Part shown: in pieces, positions 1 through 7,836 of the stretch
How positions within the stretch are numbered: position 1 is the stretch's first letter
How the letters are laid out: every line of letters starts with the position of its first letter
NCBI GenBank assembly: GCA_002495055.1
Contig: DADR01000024.1
Location: 96,545-160,544, forward strand
Direction of reading: 5' to 3'
DNA from: Methanoregula sp. UBA247
GTDB lineage: Archaea; Halobacteriota; Methanomicrobia; Methanomicrobiales; Methanospirillaceae
Length of the DNA stretch: 64,000 nt
Notes under the pieces: model-generated
The model's database searches: none
What the model was told of the DNA's origin: nothing
The model's input: only the letters and a program-made list of their open reading frames with translations
Program-made: the position numbers and the translations under genes

Positions 1-1271
1 TCAGCAGGGTTGTCCAGGAAGCGTTTTATATTGCCGGTACGGGAAGGCCGGGCCCGGTCCTGATCGATATCCCCAAGGATGTGAGTACCGGTATGGCAGA
101 GGATGTGAAGTTACCCGAGAAGGTAACACTTCGCGGTTACAATCCTACCTATAAAGGGCACAAGCGCCAGATCGTAAAAGCCCTTGAACTGCTCAGTCAC
201 GCAGAGCGCCCGCTTATCTATGCCGGTGGAGGGATTATTTCATCGAACGCTTCTCCTGAACTCATGGAGTTTGCAGCACTGGCGGCGATTCCGGTCACAA
301 CCACCCTGATGGGCATCGGCTGCATTCCCTGTCATCACCCACTCAATCTTGGCATGTTGGGCATGCACGGTACTGAGTATGCAAATTTCGCGGTCACCGA
401 ATGTGATCTCATGATAGCAATCGGCGCCCGGTTTGACGACCGTGTGACGGGTAAGATCGATACATTTGCTCCCCACGCTAAGATCATCCATATCGATATC
501 GATCCCGCCGAGATAGGAAAGAACAAACGGGTGGATGTGCCGATAGTTGGTGATGTCAAGGCGGTCTTAAAAGATATACTTGCAACAATGAAGAAGCGGG
601 ATGCCCATGATATCTGGTTAAAGAAGATAAAATACTGGAAGCAACACCACCCGCTCAAATGCCCCTCAACCGGTGGACTGCACCCGCAGTTTGTCATCAG
701 GACCCTGAGCGAACTGGTAAAAGAGAAAGCCGTGATCGTATCAGAAGTCGGCCAGAACCAGATGTGGACTGCACAGCATTTCTGTTTCCATAACCCGCGC
801 ACCTGGATTACCTCCGGTGGGCTGGGTACCATGGGCTTTGGATTCCCTGCGGGGATCGGTGTGCACTTTGCCCGGCCGGATCTGCCGGTCTTCGTCATCG
901 CCGGTGATGGAAGTATCCAGATGAACATCCAGGAAATGGGGACCGTTGCAGCTAACAAGATCCCGGTGAAGATCGCGATCCTGAACAACATGTATCTCGG
1001 CATGGTCCGGCAGTGGCAGGAGCTCTTCTTCGATCACCGGTATTCATTCACCGAACTGCCGCCCGTTGACTTTGTGAAAATTGGAAATGCCTACGGAATT
1101 GAGGGCGTGCGGGTAGAGTCTCCTGATGAGGTGCTCCCGGCATTTCAGGCATCGCTCGACTGCGATGGCCCGTTTGTCATGGACTTCAGGATTGAGCGCG
1201 AAGAGAACGTGTTTCCCATGGTTCCCGCTGGTGCTGCGATCAATGAGATGATCGGGGGACACCCGCAATGA
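1..1271 (+). CDS. ilvB: Acetolactate synthase large subunit (5' end outside window)
   Basis: ThDP-dependent catalytic subunit that condenses two pyruvates (or pyruvate with 2-oxobutyrate) in branched-chain amino acid synthesis. The reading frame is open from base 3, so the gene begins upstream; about 423 codons remain of the usual ~560, and the N-terminal part of the pyrimidine-binding domain is missing. Visible are the central domain (AGGGIISSNASPEL, then IGARFDDRVTGKI) and the C-terminal ThDP/Mg motif, AGDGSIQMN followed about 25 residues later by the NN pair of LNNMYLGMVRQWQ. The stop overlaps the ilvN start by four bases (ATGA), so the two subunits are translationally coupled. Internal GTG or ATG codons such as 81 are not starts. 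Family assignment is certain. Confidence 0.97.
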   Translation, partial: SRVVQEAFYIAGTGRPGPVLIDIPKDVSTGMAEDVKLPEKVTLRGYNPTYKGHKRQIVKALELLSHAERPLIYAGGGIISSNASPELMEFAALAAIPVTTTLMGIGCIPCHHPLNLGMLGMHGTEYANFAVTECDLMIAIGARFDDRVTGKIDTFAPHAKIIHIDIDPAEIGKNKRVDVPIVGDVKAVLKDILATMKKRDAHDIWLKKIKYWKQHHPLKCPSTGGLHPQFVIRTLSELVKEKAVIVSEVGQNQMWTAQHFCFHNPRTWITSGGLGTMGFGFPAGIGVHFARPDLPVFVIAGDGSIQMNIQEMGTVAANKIPVKIAILNNMYLGMVRQWQELFFDHRYSFTELPPVDFVKIGNAYGIEGVRVESPDEVLPAFQASLDCDGPFVMDFRIEREENVFPMVPAGAAINEMIGGHPQ

Positions 1272-1771
1272 AGCCACATACGCTATCCATCCTTGTCGAG
1301 AACAAGGCAGGGGTCCTCTCGCGGGTCACCGGACTCTTCTCGCGACGGGGATTCAATATCGAGAGTCTTGCAGTCGGACCCTGCGAAGAACCCGGCATGA
1401 GCCGGATAACGATTGTGGTGATCGGCGACGATGCCAAGGTTGAACAGGTAATGAAACAGCTCAATAAGCTGATCGATATCATCAAGGTTTCCGATCTGAC
1501 CGAAAACGAGCGGGTAGAGCGGGAGCTCGCTCTCATCAAGGTTACTGCAGAACAGGGTACGTCCCGGGCGGAGATCATGCAGATTGCCACAATCTTCAGG
1601 GCATCGATAGTGGATGTCAGCCCCAAATCACTAATTCTTCAGATAATCGGGGACACAGAAAAAATTGATGCACTCGAAAAACTCCTTCGCCAGTATGGGA
1701 TCAAGGAGTTTGTCCGCACCGGGACGATCGGGATCCTCCGCGGGTCAAAGACCGTTGCAAGCGGGAAATAA
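1268..1771 (+). CDS. ilvN: Acetolactate synthase small (regulatory) subunit
   Basis: Regulatory subunit of acetolactate synthase, which normally gives feedback inhibition by valine. The 167-residue length is usual. The N-terminal ACT domain (about residues 4-78) opens with HTLSILVENKAGVLSRV and contains FSRRGFNIESLAVG; a second ACT-like domain follows, carrying the typical FRASIVDVSPKS and ending with IGILRGSK. The start overlaps the ilvB stop by four bases. A T-rich run directly after the stop (about 1772-1783) probably ends the transcript. Confidence 0.96.
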   Translation: MKPHTLSILVENKAGVLSRVTGLFSRRGFNIESLAVGPCEEPGMSRITIVVIGDDAKVEQVMKQLNKLIDIIKVSDLTENERVERELALIKVTAEQGTSRAEIMQIATIFRASIVDVSPKSLILQIIGDTEKIDALEKLLRQYGIKEFVRTGTIGILRGSKTVASGK

Positions 1772-1812
1772 AATTTTTTTTTAGATTATTTTAAAAATCC
1801 AATCGGTGAGAA

Positions 1813-2196
1813 TTACTTTCTTTTGGCAATTGTATCAAGAGCAATCTCGATTACGGTGCGGAGCTCGACGTCTTTGAATGGTTTCAGGATATACCCGTAG
1901 GGAATGCTCGCTCCGACCCGCTCCAGCGTTTTGGTGTCACAGATTGCAGTGATATAAATTACCGGTATGTGATATTTTTTCCTGATAATATCGGCTGCCT
2001 GTATACCATCCATCTTTCCAGCGAGTTCGATGTCCATCAGTACAATATCCGGGTGCAGCTCACCGGCTTTTTGTACTGCATTCTCAGCCATGTTCTCACA
2101 CCCGATCACAGCATAGCCCAATTTTTTAAGTATTAATTCCAGAGTTTCTGTTACTTCGGGTTCATCTTCAACAACCAATATTTTTGCCCGGTTCAT
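1813..2196 (-). CDS. Single-domain response regulator (receiver only)
   Basis: A CheY-like receiver domain of 127 residues without output domain. The acidic pair (VVEDEPE, residues 8-14), the phosphoacceptor Asp in IVLMDIEL (about residue 57), the conserved Thr in YITA, and the Lys in LKPF near the C-terminus are all present. It presumably takes phosphate from one of the soluble PAS histidine kinases common in methanogens and works by protein-protein contact. No kinase gene is adjacent, so the partner is unknown. Convergent with ilvBN. Confidence 0.93.
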   Translation of the reverse strand: MNRAKILVVEDEPEVTETLELILKKLGYAVIGCENMAENAVQKAGELHPDIVLMDIELAGKMDGIQAADIIRKKYHIPVIYITAICDTKTLERVGASIPYGYILKPFKDVELRTVIEIALDTIAKRK

Positions 2197-2551
2197 AACA
2201 CAACGATAATGATTTTGTCGGGGGATTATTTGAATTGATTGTTTTTATTCACACATTTTTCGCAGGTTACTGATATTCTTTAGATTATTAAGACAGTATT
2301 TCGCGATTAAAATCTATTTTTGTTTCTCCAAAAAAATTATTACATATTTTCACGAACCGCCATTCATGAGATCTGGTCTCAAACCCTGCGGCGTGGCTCT
2401 TTTCCAGAACATTCTTTTATAAGATAAAGTCTGGAAGAAATATCCCCGGTGATGTCCAATAAAAATATAGTATCGTTATTTATTTTTCTCCAATTTTCCG
2501 GGGATTTTTCGAATATGTTATATGTTAGCATACCACAAAGTATTTGATATA
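2197..2551. other. Intergenic region, 355 bp
   Basis: AT-rich divergent spacer between the response regulator and the symporter pair. It must hold both promoters. Short open frames here have no good ribosome binding site or recognisable protein character. I see no repeat or RNA gene. Confidence 0.5.
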
Positions 2552-2659
2552 ATGTTTGGATTGCCAATCTTGACTATTGCTCTGGTCGGGGGTGCTTTTC
2601 TCCTGATTATTCTCGCATTGCTGTATTGGGGACTTATCTTTAACGAGGTTTCACTATGA
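2552..2659 (+). CDS. Symporter small accessory protein (35 aa membrane peptide)
   Basis: A 35-residue hydrophobic peptide starting MFGLP, with one membrane helix (about residues 7-30) rich in Leu, Ile, Val and Ala. Its TGA stop overlaps the ATG of the following sodium:solute symporter (ATGA at 2656), so the two are cotranslated. Such a mini-protein next to an SSS transporter is a recurring arrangement, named in public annotation 'symporter small accessory protein'; I assign it from length, hydrophobicity and position. It probably assembles with or stabilises the transporter. Confidence 0.75.
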   Translation: MFGLPILTIALVGGAFLLIILALLYWGLIFNEVSL

Positions 2660-4161
2660 TCGATCCTGTCGCCGCTGCTCTTGTTGCCATCTATTTCATC
2701 GCATTGGTGGGGATAGGGATCTGGGCTTCCAAAAAGATCCATAACATGTCGGATTATGTTGTTGCAGGTCGTTCTCTGGATTTCTGGGTATTCACCCTGC
2801 TCATGATCGGCTCAGTCTGTTCGGGGATGTCCCTTCTGGGAGTGTCAGGGCTCGGGTACAAGTTTGCATGGCCTACCATATGGGAACAACTCGCCGTCCC
2901 GCTCTCGATTGCATTCTGTATCATCTTCTTTGGCGTCAAGATGCATGCCGTTGCAAAAAAGTCCGGGTATATGACAGTCCAGGATTATCTTGCCCACCGG
3001 TTTGAGAGCCAGACCTCCCTGCGTGGGATGAGTGCTACGGCTGGTATAGTAGTTTCGATGATCTATCTCGCCGGTCAGTATACCGCGATTAGCATTGTCC
3101 TGATGTGGCTCTTCGGGCTCCCACACTGGATAGCACTACTCGTCGGGGCGGCAATTGTTACTCTCTATACCGTTATTGGGGGGCTCTACGCAGTTGCCTG
3201 GACGACACTTATCCAGGGACTGATGCTGATCCTTGGGGTCCTGATCATGGCTCCCCTTGTTATCATGAAAGCAGGAGGATTCACGCATATCAATGAGGTG
3301 ATAGCTGCGGTAAACCCGACAAATGTTGATCCGTGGGTGACCGGCGCCGGGGCTGTGTTTACCCCGGAATATATCTTCTCCTTTGGTCTCCTGCTCACCA
3401 TCGGCCTTGCCTGTGCACCCCATGTAATCAACAATATCCTGTGTGCAAAAGATGTTAAATATTTCAAATGGGCTCCACTTGTCGCGTTCGGGATTTATGC
3501 AGTGGTGATGTTCCTCCTCAAATTCGCCGGGTTTGCCGGCATTGTTCTTGTGAATGAGGGCATCGTTGAGCTCCCCAAAGTGCCCAATGCCACGGACTTC
3601 ATCTTTGTCTATGGCGTACAAGCCGCAATGCCCAGTATGTTCCTCTGGGGCATATTAGCCGTGATTGTGCTGGCGGCTGTCATGTCCACAACCGATCGTC
3701 TTATGCTGACCATCGGCACCTACTTCTCATGGGATATCTACAAAAAGATCCTCAAACCCGATGCTCCGGATAAACAGGTGCTTCTTGTCAGCCAGATCTC
3801 GGTATTTGTTACTGCAGCTGTAACCCTCCTGCTCGCTCTCAATCCCCCAGACATGCTCGTCTGGCTTATCTGGGCCGGGATCGGGATCATGTTTGCCACC
3901 TTTGCCGTTCCCTTGCTTGCAGGATTGTACTGGCGGCGGGCAACCCGTGAAGGAGCGCTTGTCTCCATGGGGCTGGGACTCGTTGCCTCACTCGTGTTCG
4001 GAGGAATATCCTACTTCAAGCTGGGAAAACTATCCATGCATTTTTCCTTTTACGCGTTTGTCATTGCAGTCATTGCCATGATAGTGGTCAGTCTGCTGAC
4101 AAAACCGACGAATGAGAAGGTGCTCGACGAGACCATGACCGGCTGGTATATCCGGAAATAG
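2656..4161 (+). CDS. Sodium:solute symporter (SSS family)
   Basis: A 501-residue polytopic membrane protein of the SSS/LeuT-fold family with about 13 predicted helices. Family marks are the N-terminal VAGRSLDFWVF (the (V/A)GRS segment after helix 1), the helix-2 region MIGSVCSGMSLLGVSG, and VIGGLYAVAWTTLIQGLMLI, the typical 'GG..AV..TD..Q' region of helix 5. The substrate cannot be fixed: the closest characterised relatives carry proline, pantothenate or monocarboxylates. Translation is coupled to the 35-residue accessory peptide upstream. Confidence 0.92.
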   Translation: MIDPVAAALVAIYFIALVGIGIWASKKIHNMSDYVVAGRSLDFWVFTLLMIGSVCSGMSLLGVSGLGYKFAWPTIWEQLAVPLSIAFCIIFFGVKMHAVAKKSGYMTVQDYLAHRFESQTSLRGMSATAGIVVSMIYLAGQYTAISIVLMWLFGLPHWIALLVGAAIVTLYTVIGGLYAVAWTTLIQGLMLILGVLIMAPLVIMKAGGFTHINEVIAAVNPTNVDPWVTGAGAVFTPEYIFSFGLLLTIGLACAPHVINNILCAKDVKYFKWAPLVAFGIYAVVMFLLKFAGFAGIVLVNEGIVELPKVPNATDFIFVYGVQAAMPSMFLWGILAVIVLAAVMSTTDRLMLTIGTYFSWDIYKKILKPDAPDKQVLLVSQISVFVTAAVTLLLALNPPDMLVWLIWAGIGIMFATFAVPLLAGLYWRRATREGALVSMGLGLVASLVFGGISYFKLGKLSMHFSFYAFVIAVIAMIVVSLLTKPTNEKVLDETMTGWYIRK

Positions 4162-4364
4162 TACTTTTTTTAGGTAATTACTCTTGAGAATCGTATCCTC
4201 ATCCATTTACCCTTATTACCCTAGAACAGACAATCCCCATGCAACGGTGTTCGCATGACAATAATTGCAGGGATTATTCTGTCTTTCGTTGTATGCGTTC
4301 TTCCTCAGGTATCGAATAAAAGCCTGTCTTACCGGACGTGTTTGTTTCTCACAATACGGTGAAC

Positions 4365-4374
4365 CATATAAATT
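4365..4374 (+). promoter_or_regulatory. TATA box for the FAD oxidoreductase gene
   Basis: CATATAAATT is centred about 27 bases before the GTG start at 4397. That is the distance expected between an archaeal TATA box and the transcription start, and no ribosome binding site precedes the GTG. The mRNA is therefore probably leaderless. Confidence 0.5.
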
Positions 4375-4396
4375 CTGCCCGCAAACCTATTGAACA

Positions 4397-5716
4397 GTGA
4401 AAACTGCAATTCTTGGTGGAGGACTTTCCGGACTCACGCTGGCGCGACTCCTGTATGAGGACGGTCAGGAAGTCACCGTACTCGAAGCGGAACCGGACTA
4501 TGGCGGGCTTTGCCGGTCAAAAACCGAAGGGGGATTTACCTTTGACATTGGCGGTTCGCATATCATCTTTTCCCGGGATACTGAAGTGCTCTCTTTTATG
4601 CGCCGAATGATTGCCGGCAATGAACAGGTGAATGATCGCAATACCAAAATTTTCTATAAACAACAGTTCGTTAAATACCCCTTTGAGAATGGACTTTCTG
4701 ATTTACCTCCTGACGACCGGTTTATGTGTACCTATGGATTTGTAAAAAACCTGATTGCTGTTGAAAAGGGTGAGATTCCCTTCCCTGTAAATTTCCGTGA
4801 ATGGATCTACTATACGTTCGGGAACGGGATTGCTGAATGCTACATGATACCCTATAATGAGAAAATCTGGAAGTATCCTACTGACAAGATGTCCCTCCAC
4901 TGGGTTGATGGGCGCATACCCCGTCCCCCGGTTGAGGATGTAATCAAGTCTGCAATTGGAATAAATACCGAAGGTTATACCCATCAGTCGGTCTTTTCCT
5001 ATCCGCTTGATGGCGGGATTGAATCTCTCGTGCGTGCAATTGCGCACCCTGTTGAACACTACATTCAGACCGGATTCAGGGTTACATCCATTACAAAATC
5101 CGGTAAAAAATGGCTAATCAGCAATGGAGAGAGAATCGTCAAAGCAGATCAATGCATCTGCACAATGCCGGTCCAGCACCTGGTGCCTTGTCTTAAGGGG
5201 GTTCCCGCCAGGGTTAAAAATGCGACAGATGCATTGAAGTATAATGCATTGGTTTGTGTTAATATCGGCATCAAAGGACCCGTGCCGGCGATTTCATGGC
5301 TCTACGTACCGGATCCTGCGGTCGGAAGAACAAACAGGATTTCTTTTCCTTCAGGATACAGCCGGCATGTTGCTCCTGATGGCTGCAGTGCGATCCTTGC
5401 AGAGATCACTCATCAGCCTGATGATGAGGTTTCCATTCTGTCTGATGATGAAATTATTTGTCAGGTCACGGATATGCTCCAGAAAATGCAGATCCTAAAA
5501 AAAGAGCAGATACTGTATTCATCTGTCGAAAGGCAGCAATTTGCGTACGTTGTCTACGATCTTGACTACCAGAAAAATATTGCAATTATCAAAGAATATC
5601 TCAACAAGATTGGCATGCCTCTCGTAGGCAGGTTTGCACAATTTGAGTATCTGAACATGGATGGTTGTATCAGAAGCGTTATGGATTTTGTTGCATCACA
5701 CAAGCCACAGGATTGA
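4397..5716 (+). CDS. FAD-dependent oxidoreductase, UDP-galactopyranose mutase / protoporphyrinogen oxidase-like
   Basis: A 439-residue soluble flavoprotein. The N-terminal Rossmann motif AILGGGLSGLTLARLLYEDG is followed by an acidic strand end (VLEAEPDYGG) and GGLCRSKTEGGFTFDIGGSH, the dinucleotide-binding signature of the amine-oxidase/protoporphyrinogen-oxidase/UGM superfamily. PYNEKIWKYPTDKMS is typical of UGM-like proteins in polysaccharide loci. The glycosyltransferase at 14875 would be its neighbour if the integrated element were removed, so a role in surface glycan synthesis is likely but inferred. The start is GTG with a TATA box 27 bases upstream. Confidence 0.85.
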   Translation: MKTAILGGGLSGLTLARLLYEDGQEVTVLEAEPDYGGLCRSKTEGGFTFDIGGSHIIFSRDTEVLSFMRRMIAGNEQVNDRNTKIFYKQQFVKYPFENGLSDLPPDDRFMCTYGFVKNLIAVEKGEIPFPVNFREWIYYTFGNGIAECYMIPYNEKIWKYPTDKMSLHWVDGRIPRPPVEDVIKSAIGINTEGYTHQSVFSYPLDGGIESLVRAIAHPVEHYIQTGFRVTSITKSGKKWLISNGERIVKADQCICTMPVQHLVPCLKGVPARVKNATDALKYNALVCVNIGIKGPVPAISWLYVPDPAVGRTNRISFPSGYSRHVAPDGCSAILAEITHQPDDEVSILSDDEIICQVTDMLQKMQILKKEQILYSSVERQQFAYVVYDLDYQKNIAIIKEYLNKIGMPLVGRFAQFEYLNMDGCIRSVMDFVASHKPQD

Positions 5717-5731
5717 TTATTTAGGTACATC

Positions 5732-5742
5732 ACGCTTATAAT
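5732..5742. repeat. Candidate left attachment core (11-bp direct repeat)
   Basis: ACGCTTATAAT occurs here, 16 bases after the oxidoreductase stop, and again at 14827-14837, just before the glycosyltransferase. The two copies bracket all mobile-element-like genes, and the integrase gene starts 78 bases inside this end. The repeat is short and resembles a TATA element, so chance remains possible. Confidence 0.35.
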
Positions 5743-5819
5743 GTTTAAAGAGTTTACATAGTTTTATAATGTAATACGGCAAATCACTACTTATCCCAAG
5801 GGAGGGTATGGAGTGAAAA

Positions 5820-7043
5820 ATGACAGCATTTTGCGATCTTGAAACCTTTTATCACGGTCAGCCAAAAAAGAAGGCTGATTATGCGTATAGTATTTCTCTC
5901 TTTGAGGGAATTGTGGGTCAGGATATTGAAACATATATCCAAAGCACCGATGACAACCGATTCTTAAAGGACATGAAGAAGTACGCAGAACTTCTGAAAA
6001 TTTCGTTTGTCCGGCGGAATAATAAGGTAATGGAGGGGCAGAAATTAACACAATCCACTATCCGAACCCGTCTTGCTGCGGTCAGGAGCTATGCCAAAGA
6101 GAACGGGATTCTGGTTGGTAAGAAACATTTTGCGGCATTGTTTGATACTGATGAAAAAACCGGTAAGGTAATTGACGATACCATCGCCGACAAAGCGTTC
6201 ACCATTGAGGAGGCGAAGGCAGTATTTAAAAATCTAACGTCTCAAATGAAACCCCTGTTCCTGGTGCTTCTATCATCGGGTATGCGTATAAACGAGTGCT
6301 TAAACACTCGGTTAGAAAATGTGCATCTGGACGACACTCCTGCAAGAATATACATCCCAAAAGAAGATACAAAAACCAATACCGCACGGTGGACGTTTAT
6401 CTCATCGGAAGCAAAGGCGATTTTACAAGACCAGTGGATACCGGGTCTGGATGAATATGTCAAGTCAGCACGATTAAAATCAGGATTTAAATCACCGAAG
6501 AATAAATCACCGAAGAATTTCGGGATGGATAAAGCAGAGTATAAAAAATACAGGGAGACCCTTAAAAAAACGGCTCCAAAGAATGATAAATTGTTCCCCA
6601 TGACGGAATCGAATTTCCGAGGGGCATTAAAGCGGGCATGTGACAAGGCGGATCTTACTGATGGTTATCATGTCCACAGTATCCGAAAATCCACCCGAAC
6701 TCTTCTCGGTGCTAAAAAATATCATGATTTAGGAGAGTATCTTCTTGGTCATGCAACGGGTATGGATAAACACTATGTTCGGTTGGATGTGGAACAGGCT
6801 GCGGAGATATATCGGGAAGCAGAGAAGCACATAAGCATCACAGACACCCTCACTCGCATTGAAGAAGCAAAGGACGTTCGGATACGACAGACACAGGAAG
6901 AGATAAAACAATTACGTGATGAAGTTGCCAGACTACGAGACCCTAAACTTTGGCTTGAAGAGCTCCGTAAATCCATACAAGAAGATATGAAAAAAGGAAA
7001 TACACCCGCACAAAAATATATTGATAGCATTTTAAAACAATAA
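5820..7043 (+). CDS. Tyrosine recombinase (integrase)
   Basis: Site-specific recombinase of 407 residues that would integrate and excise the element. An N-terminal SAM-like core-binding domain (about residues 25-115) precedes the catalytic domain, with Arg156 (SSGMRINEC), a likely Lys185, the HxxR pair His286/Arg289 (HVHSIRK), His311 (LLGHATG) and the nucleophile Tyr319 (DKHYV): a complete active site. The C-terminal 70 residues look like a coiled coil (IEEAKDVRIRQTQEEIKQL). GGAG at 5810-5813 sits six bases before the ATG, and TTTTATAAT at 5762 is a plausible TATA box. Located at the left end of the element, as integrases usually are. Confidence 0.95.
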   Translation: MTAFCDLETFYHGQPKKKADYAYSISLFEGIVGQDIETYIQSTDDNRFLKDMKKYAELLKISFVRRNNKVMEGQKLTQSTIRTRLAAVRSYAKENGILVGKKHFAALFDTDEKTGKVIDDTIADKAFTIEEAKAVFKNLTSQMKPLFLVLLSSGMRINECLNTRLENVHLDDTPARIYIPKEDTKTNTARWTFISSEAKAILQDQWIPGLDEYVKSARLKSGFKSPKNKSPKNFGMDKAEYKKYRETLKKTAPKNDKLFPMTESNFRGALKRACDKADLTDGYHVHSIRKSTRTLLGAKKYHDLGEYLLGHATGMDKHYVRLDVEQAAEIYREAEKHISITDTLTRIEEAKDVRIRQTQEEIKQLRDEVARLRDPKLWLEELRKSIQEDMKKGNTPAQKYIDSILKQ

Positions 7044-7241
7044 TCCTCTTTTCTATTTCAAATTATTTTGAAAGAAAGTATTAAATACTAATAAAGACTA
7101 TAATTATAATTATTATACACAACTATGCAGACTCCCCGAGATTAGTCCCGGCGCGTGATGGTGCAACACCTTAAAGGTGTGTTGGGAAGAGTTCGGTGCG
7201 TGGTTTTACCTCTTTTTAATGGTGTGTAATAGGATTTCAAA
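7044..7241 (+). other. Leader region of the replication operon with a hairpin
   Basis: An AT-rich stretch (7085-7122, with a TATA-like TATAATTATAATTAT) precedes a GC-richer segment with an imperfect hairpin at about 7162-7184 (CAACACCTT paired with AAGGTGTGTTG). A 24-codon frame (7155-7229) crosses it. This may be a structured leader RNA or control region for the following genes; no known riboswitch class is recognised. Confidence 0.35.
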
Positions 7242-7406
7242 ATGAGAACTCTATTTCACATGATACCCGTACGTTTAACGACACGTGATCGGGTTCGATA
7301 CTTAAAGGCTGGAATTAGTTATGATAATTTTATCAACAGCCTTTGTAACGATTATGAACGAACTTCCCTTCGCTCAGAAACGATATCCTTACGGAGGGAT
7401 AAGTAG
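7242..7406 (+). CDS. Small hypothetical protein (54 aa), element operon
   Basis: Open frame of 54 codons from ATG 7242 (MRTLFHMIPVRLTTRDRV...), basic, without Cys. Its stop TAG (7404-7406) is one base before the ATG of the next small gene, and that gene's ribosome binding site lies inside this frame, the tight packing expected of a real operon member. The pattern RLTTRDRVRYLKAG with SYDNFINSLCNDYE could be a small DNA-binding fold, but I cannot assign a family. It competes with a different-frame open stretch starting at 7321, which I regard as a shadow. Confidence 0.55.
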   Translation: MRTLFHMIPVRLTTRDRVRYLKAGISYDNFINSLCNDYERTSLRSETISLRRDK

Positions 7407-7407
7407 A

Positions 7408-7548
7408 ATGTCATCGGACAAAGAAGATCAAAATTTATGTCCGTTTAAGCTCTGTCGCTGCAATATAAAATGCCGGGCTAATGATCACGGTGATTGTTCT
7501 GTTTTAAAAAATCTTGAAATGTTAACCTTCGCAGTGGTGCTAAAATGA
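7408..7548 (+). CDS. Small Cys-rich hypothetical protein (46 aa)
   Basis: Frame of 46 codons from ATG 7408, with a strong GGAGG at 7393-7397 ten bases upstream. The core CPFKLCRCNIKCRANDHGDC has five cysteines and a histidine, suggesting a metal-binding knuckle. The stop overlaps the next start by four bases (ATGA at 7545). Function unknown; possibly a regulator or anti-host factor of the element. Confidence 0.6.
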   Translation: MSSDKEDQNLCPFKLCRCNIKCRANDHGDCSVLKNLEMLTFAVVLK

Positions 7549-7697
7549 AATACTCTACCGAAGATCAACCCGAATTAAAATATCTGTCAAAGAATCAGGA
7601 TCAGCGTGGTTGGCAGGGTGTTTCTATTGAATCCACACAAACAAATGCAGAAAAAGCACGACTTATAGCAATAAAACTGGGGTATTGTGATGAGTGA
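7545..7697 (+). CDS. Small hypothetical protein (50 aa)
   Basis: Frame of 50 codons (MKYSTEDQPELKYLSKNQD...) overlapping the previous gene by four bases and the next by eight. Hydrophilic and without Cys until the C-terminal GYCDE. No family recognised; supported mainly by its place in an unbroken run of overlapping small genes. Confidence 0.5.
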   Translation: MKYSTEDQPELKYLSKNQDQRGWQGVSIESTQTNAEKARLIAIKLGYCDE

Positions 7698-7836
7698 AGA
7701 AATAGACAATCTAATCAATTCCCCGCCGCATTGCTGCGTGTGTTGTGTGTCTAATTTTCATTTGCCCTGGACATCACAAGCATGTTATCGGGATGGAAAA
7801 GATTGCCCGTTTGAGGTGATCTCTGATGATTCCTGA
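7690..7836 (+). CDS. Small Cys-rich hypothetical protein (48 aa)
   Basis: Frame of 48 codons with CCVCCV (residues 15-20) and two further Cys in ACYRDGKDCPF, the spacing of a four-Cys zinc knuckle. It overlaps the primase-helicase start by 11 bases. Function unknown; it may bind nucleic acid or partner the replication protein. Confidence 0.55.
   Translation: MSEEIDNLINSPPHCCVCCVSNFHLPWTSQACYRDGKDCPFEVISDDS

Noticed and set aside
335..1037. Long minus-strand frames opposite ilvB
   Set aside because: They are antisense to a certain gene and have no protein-family character.
5869..5900. Idea that the element's left end lies in a tRNA gene
   Set aside because: No tRNA structure exists around 5700-5820 or 14700-14880; the tRNAs at 25993 and 36914 are far away.
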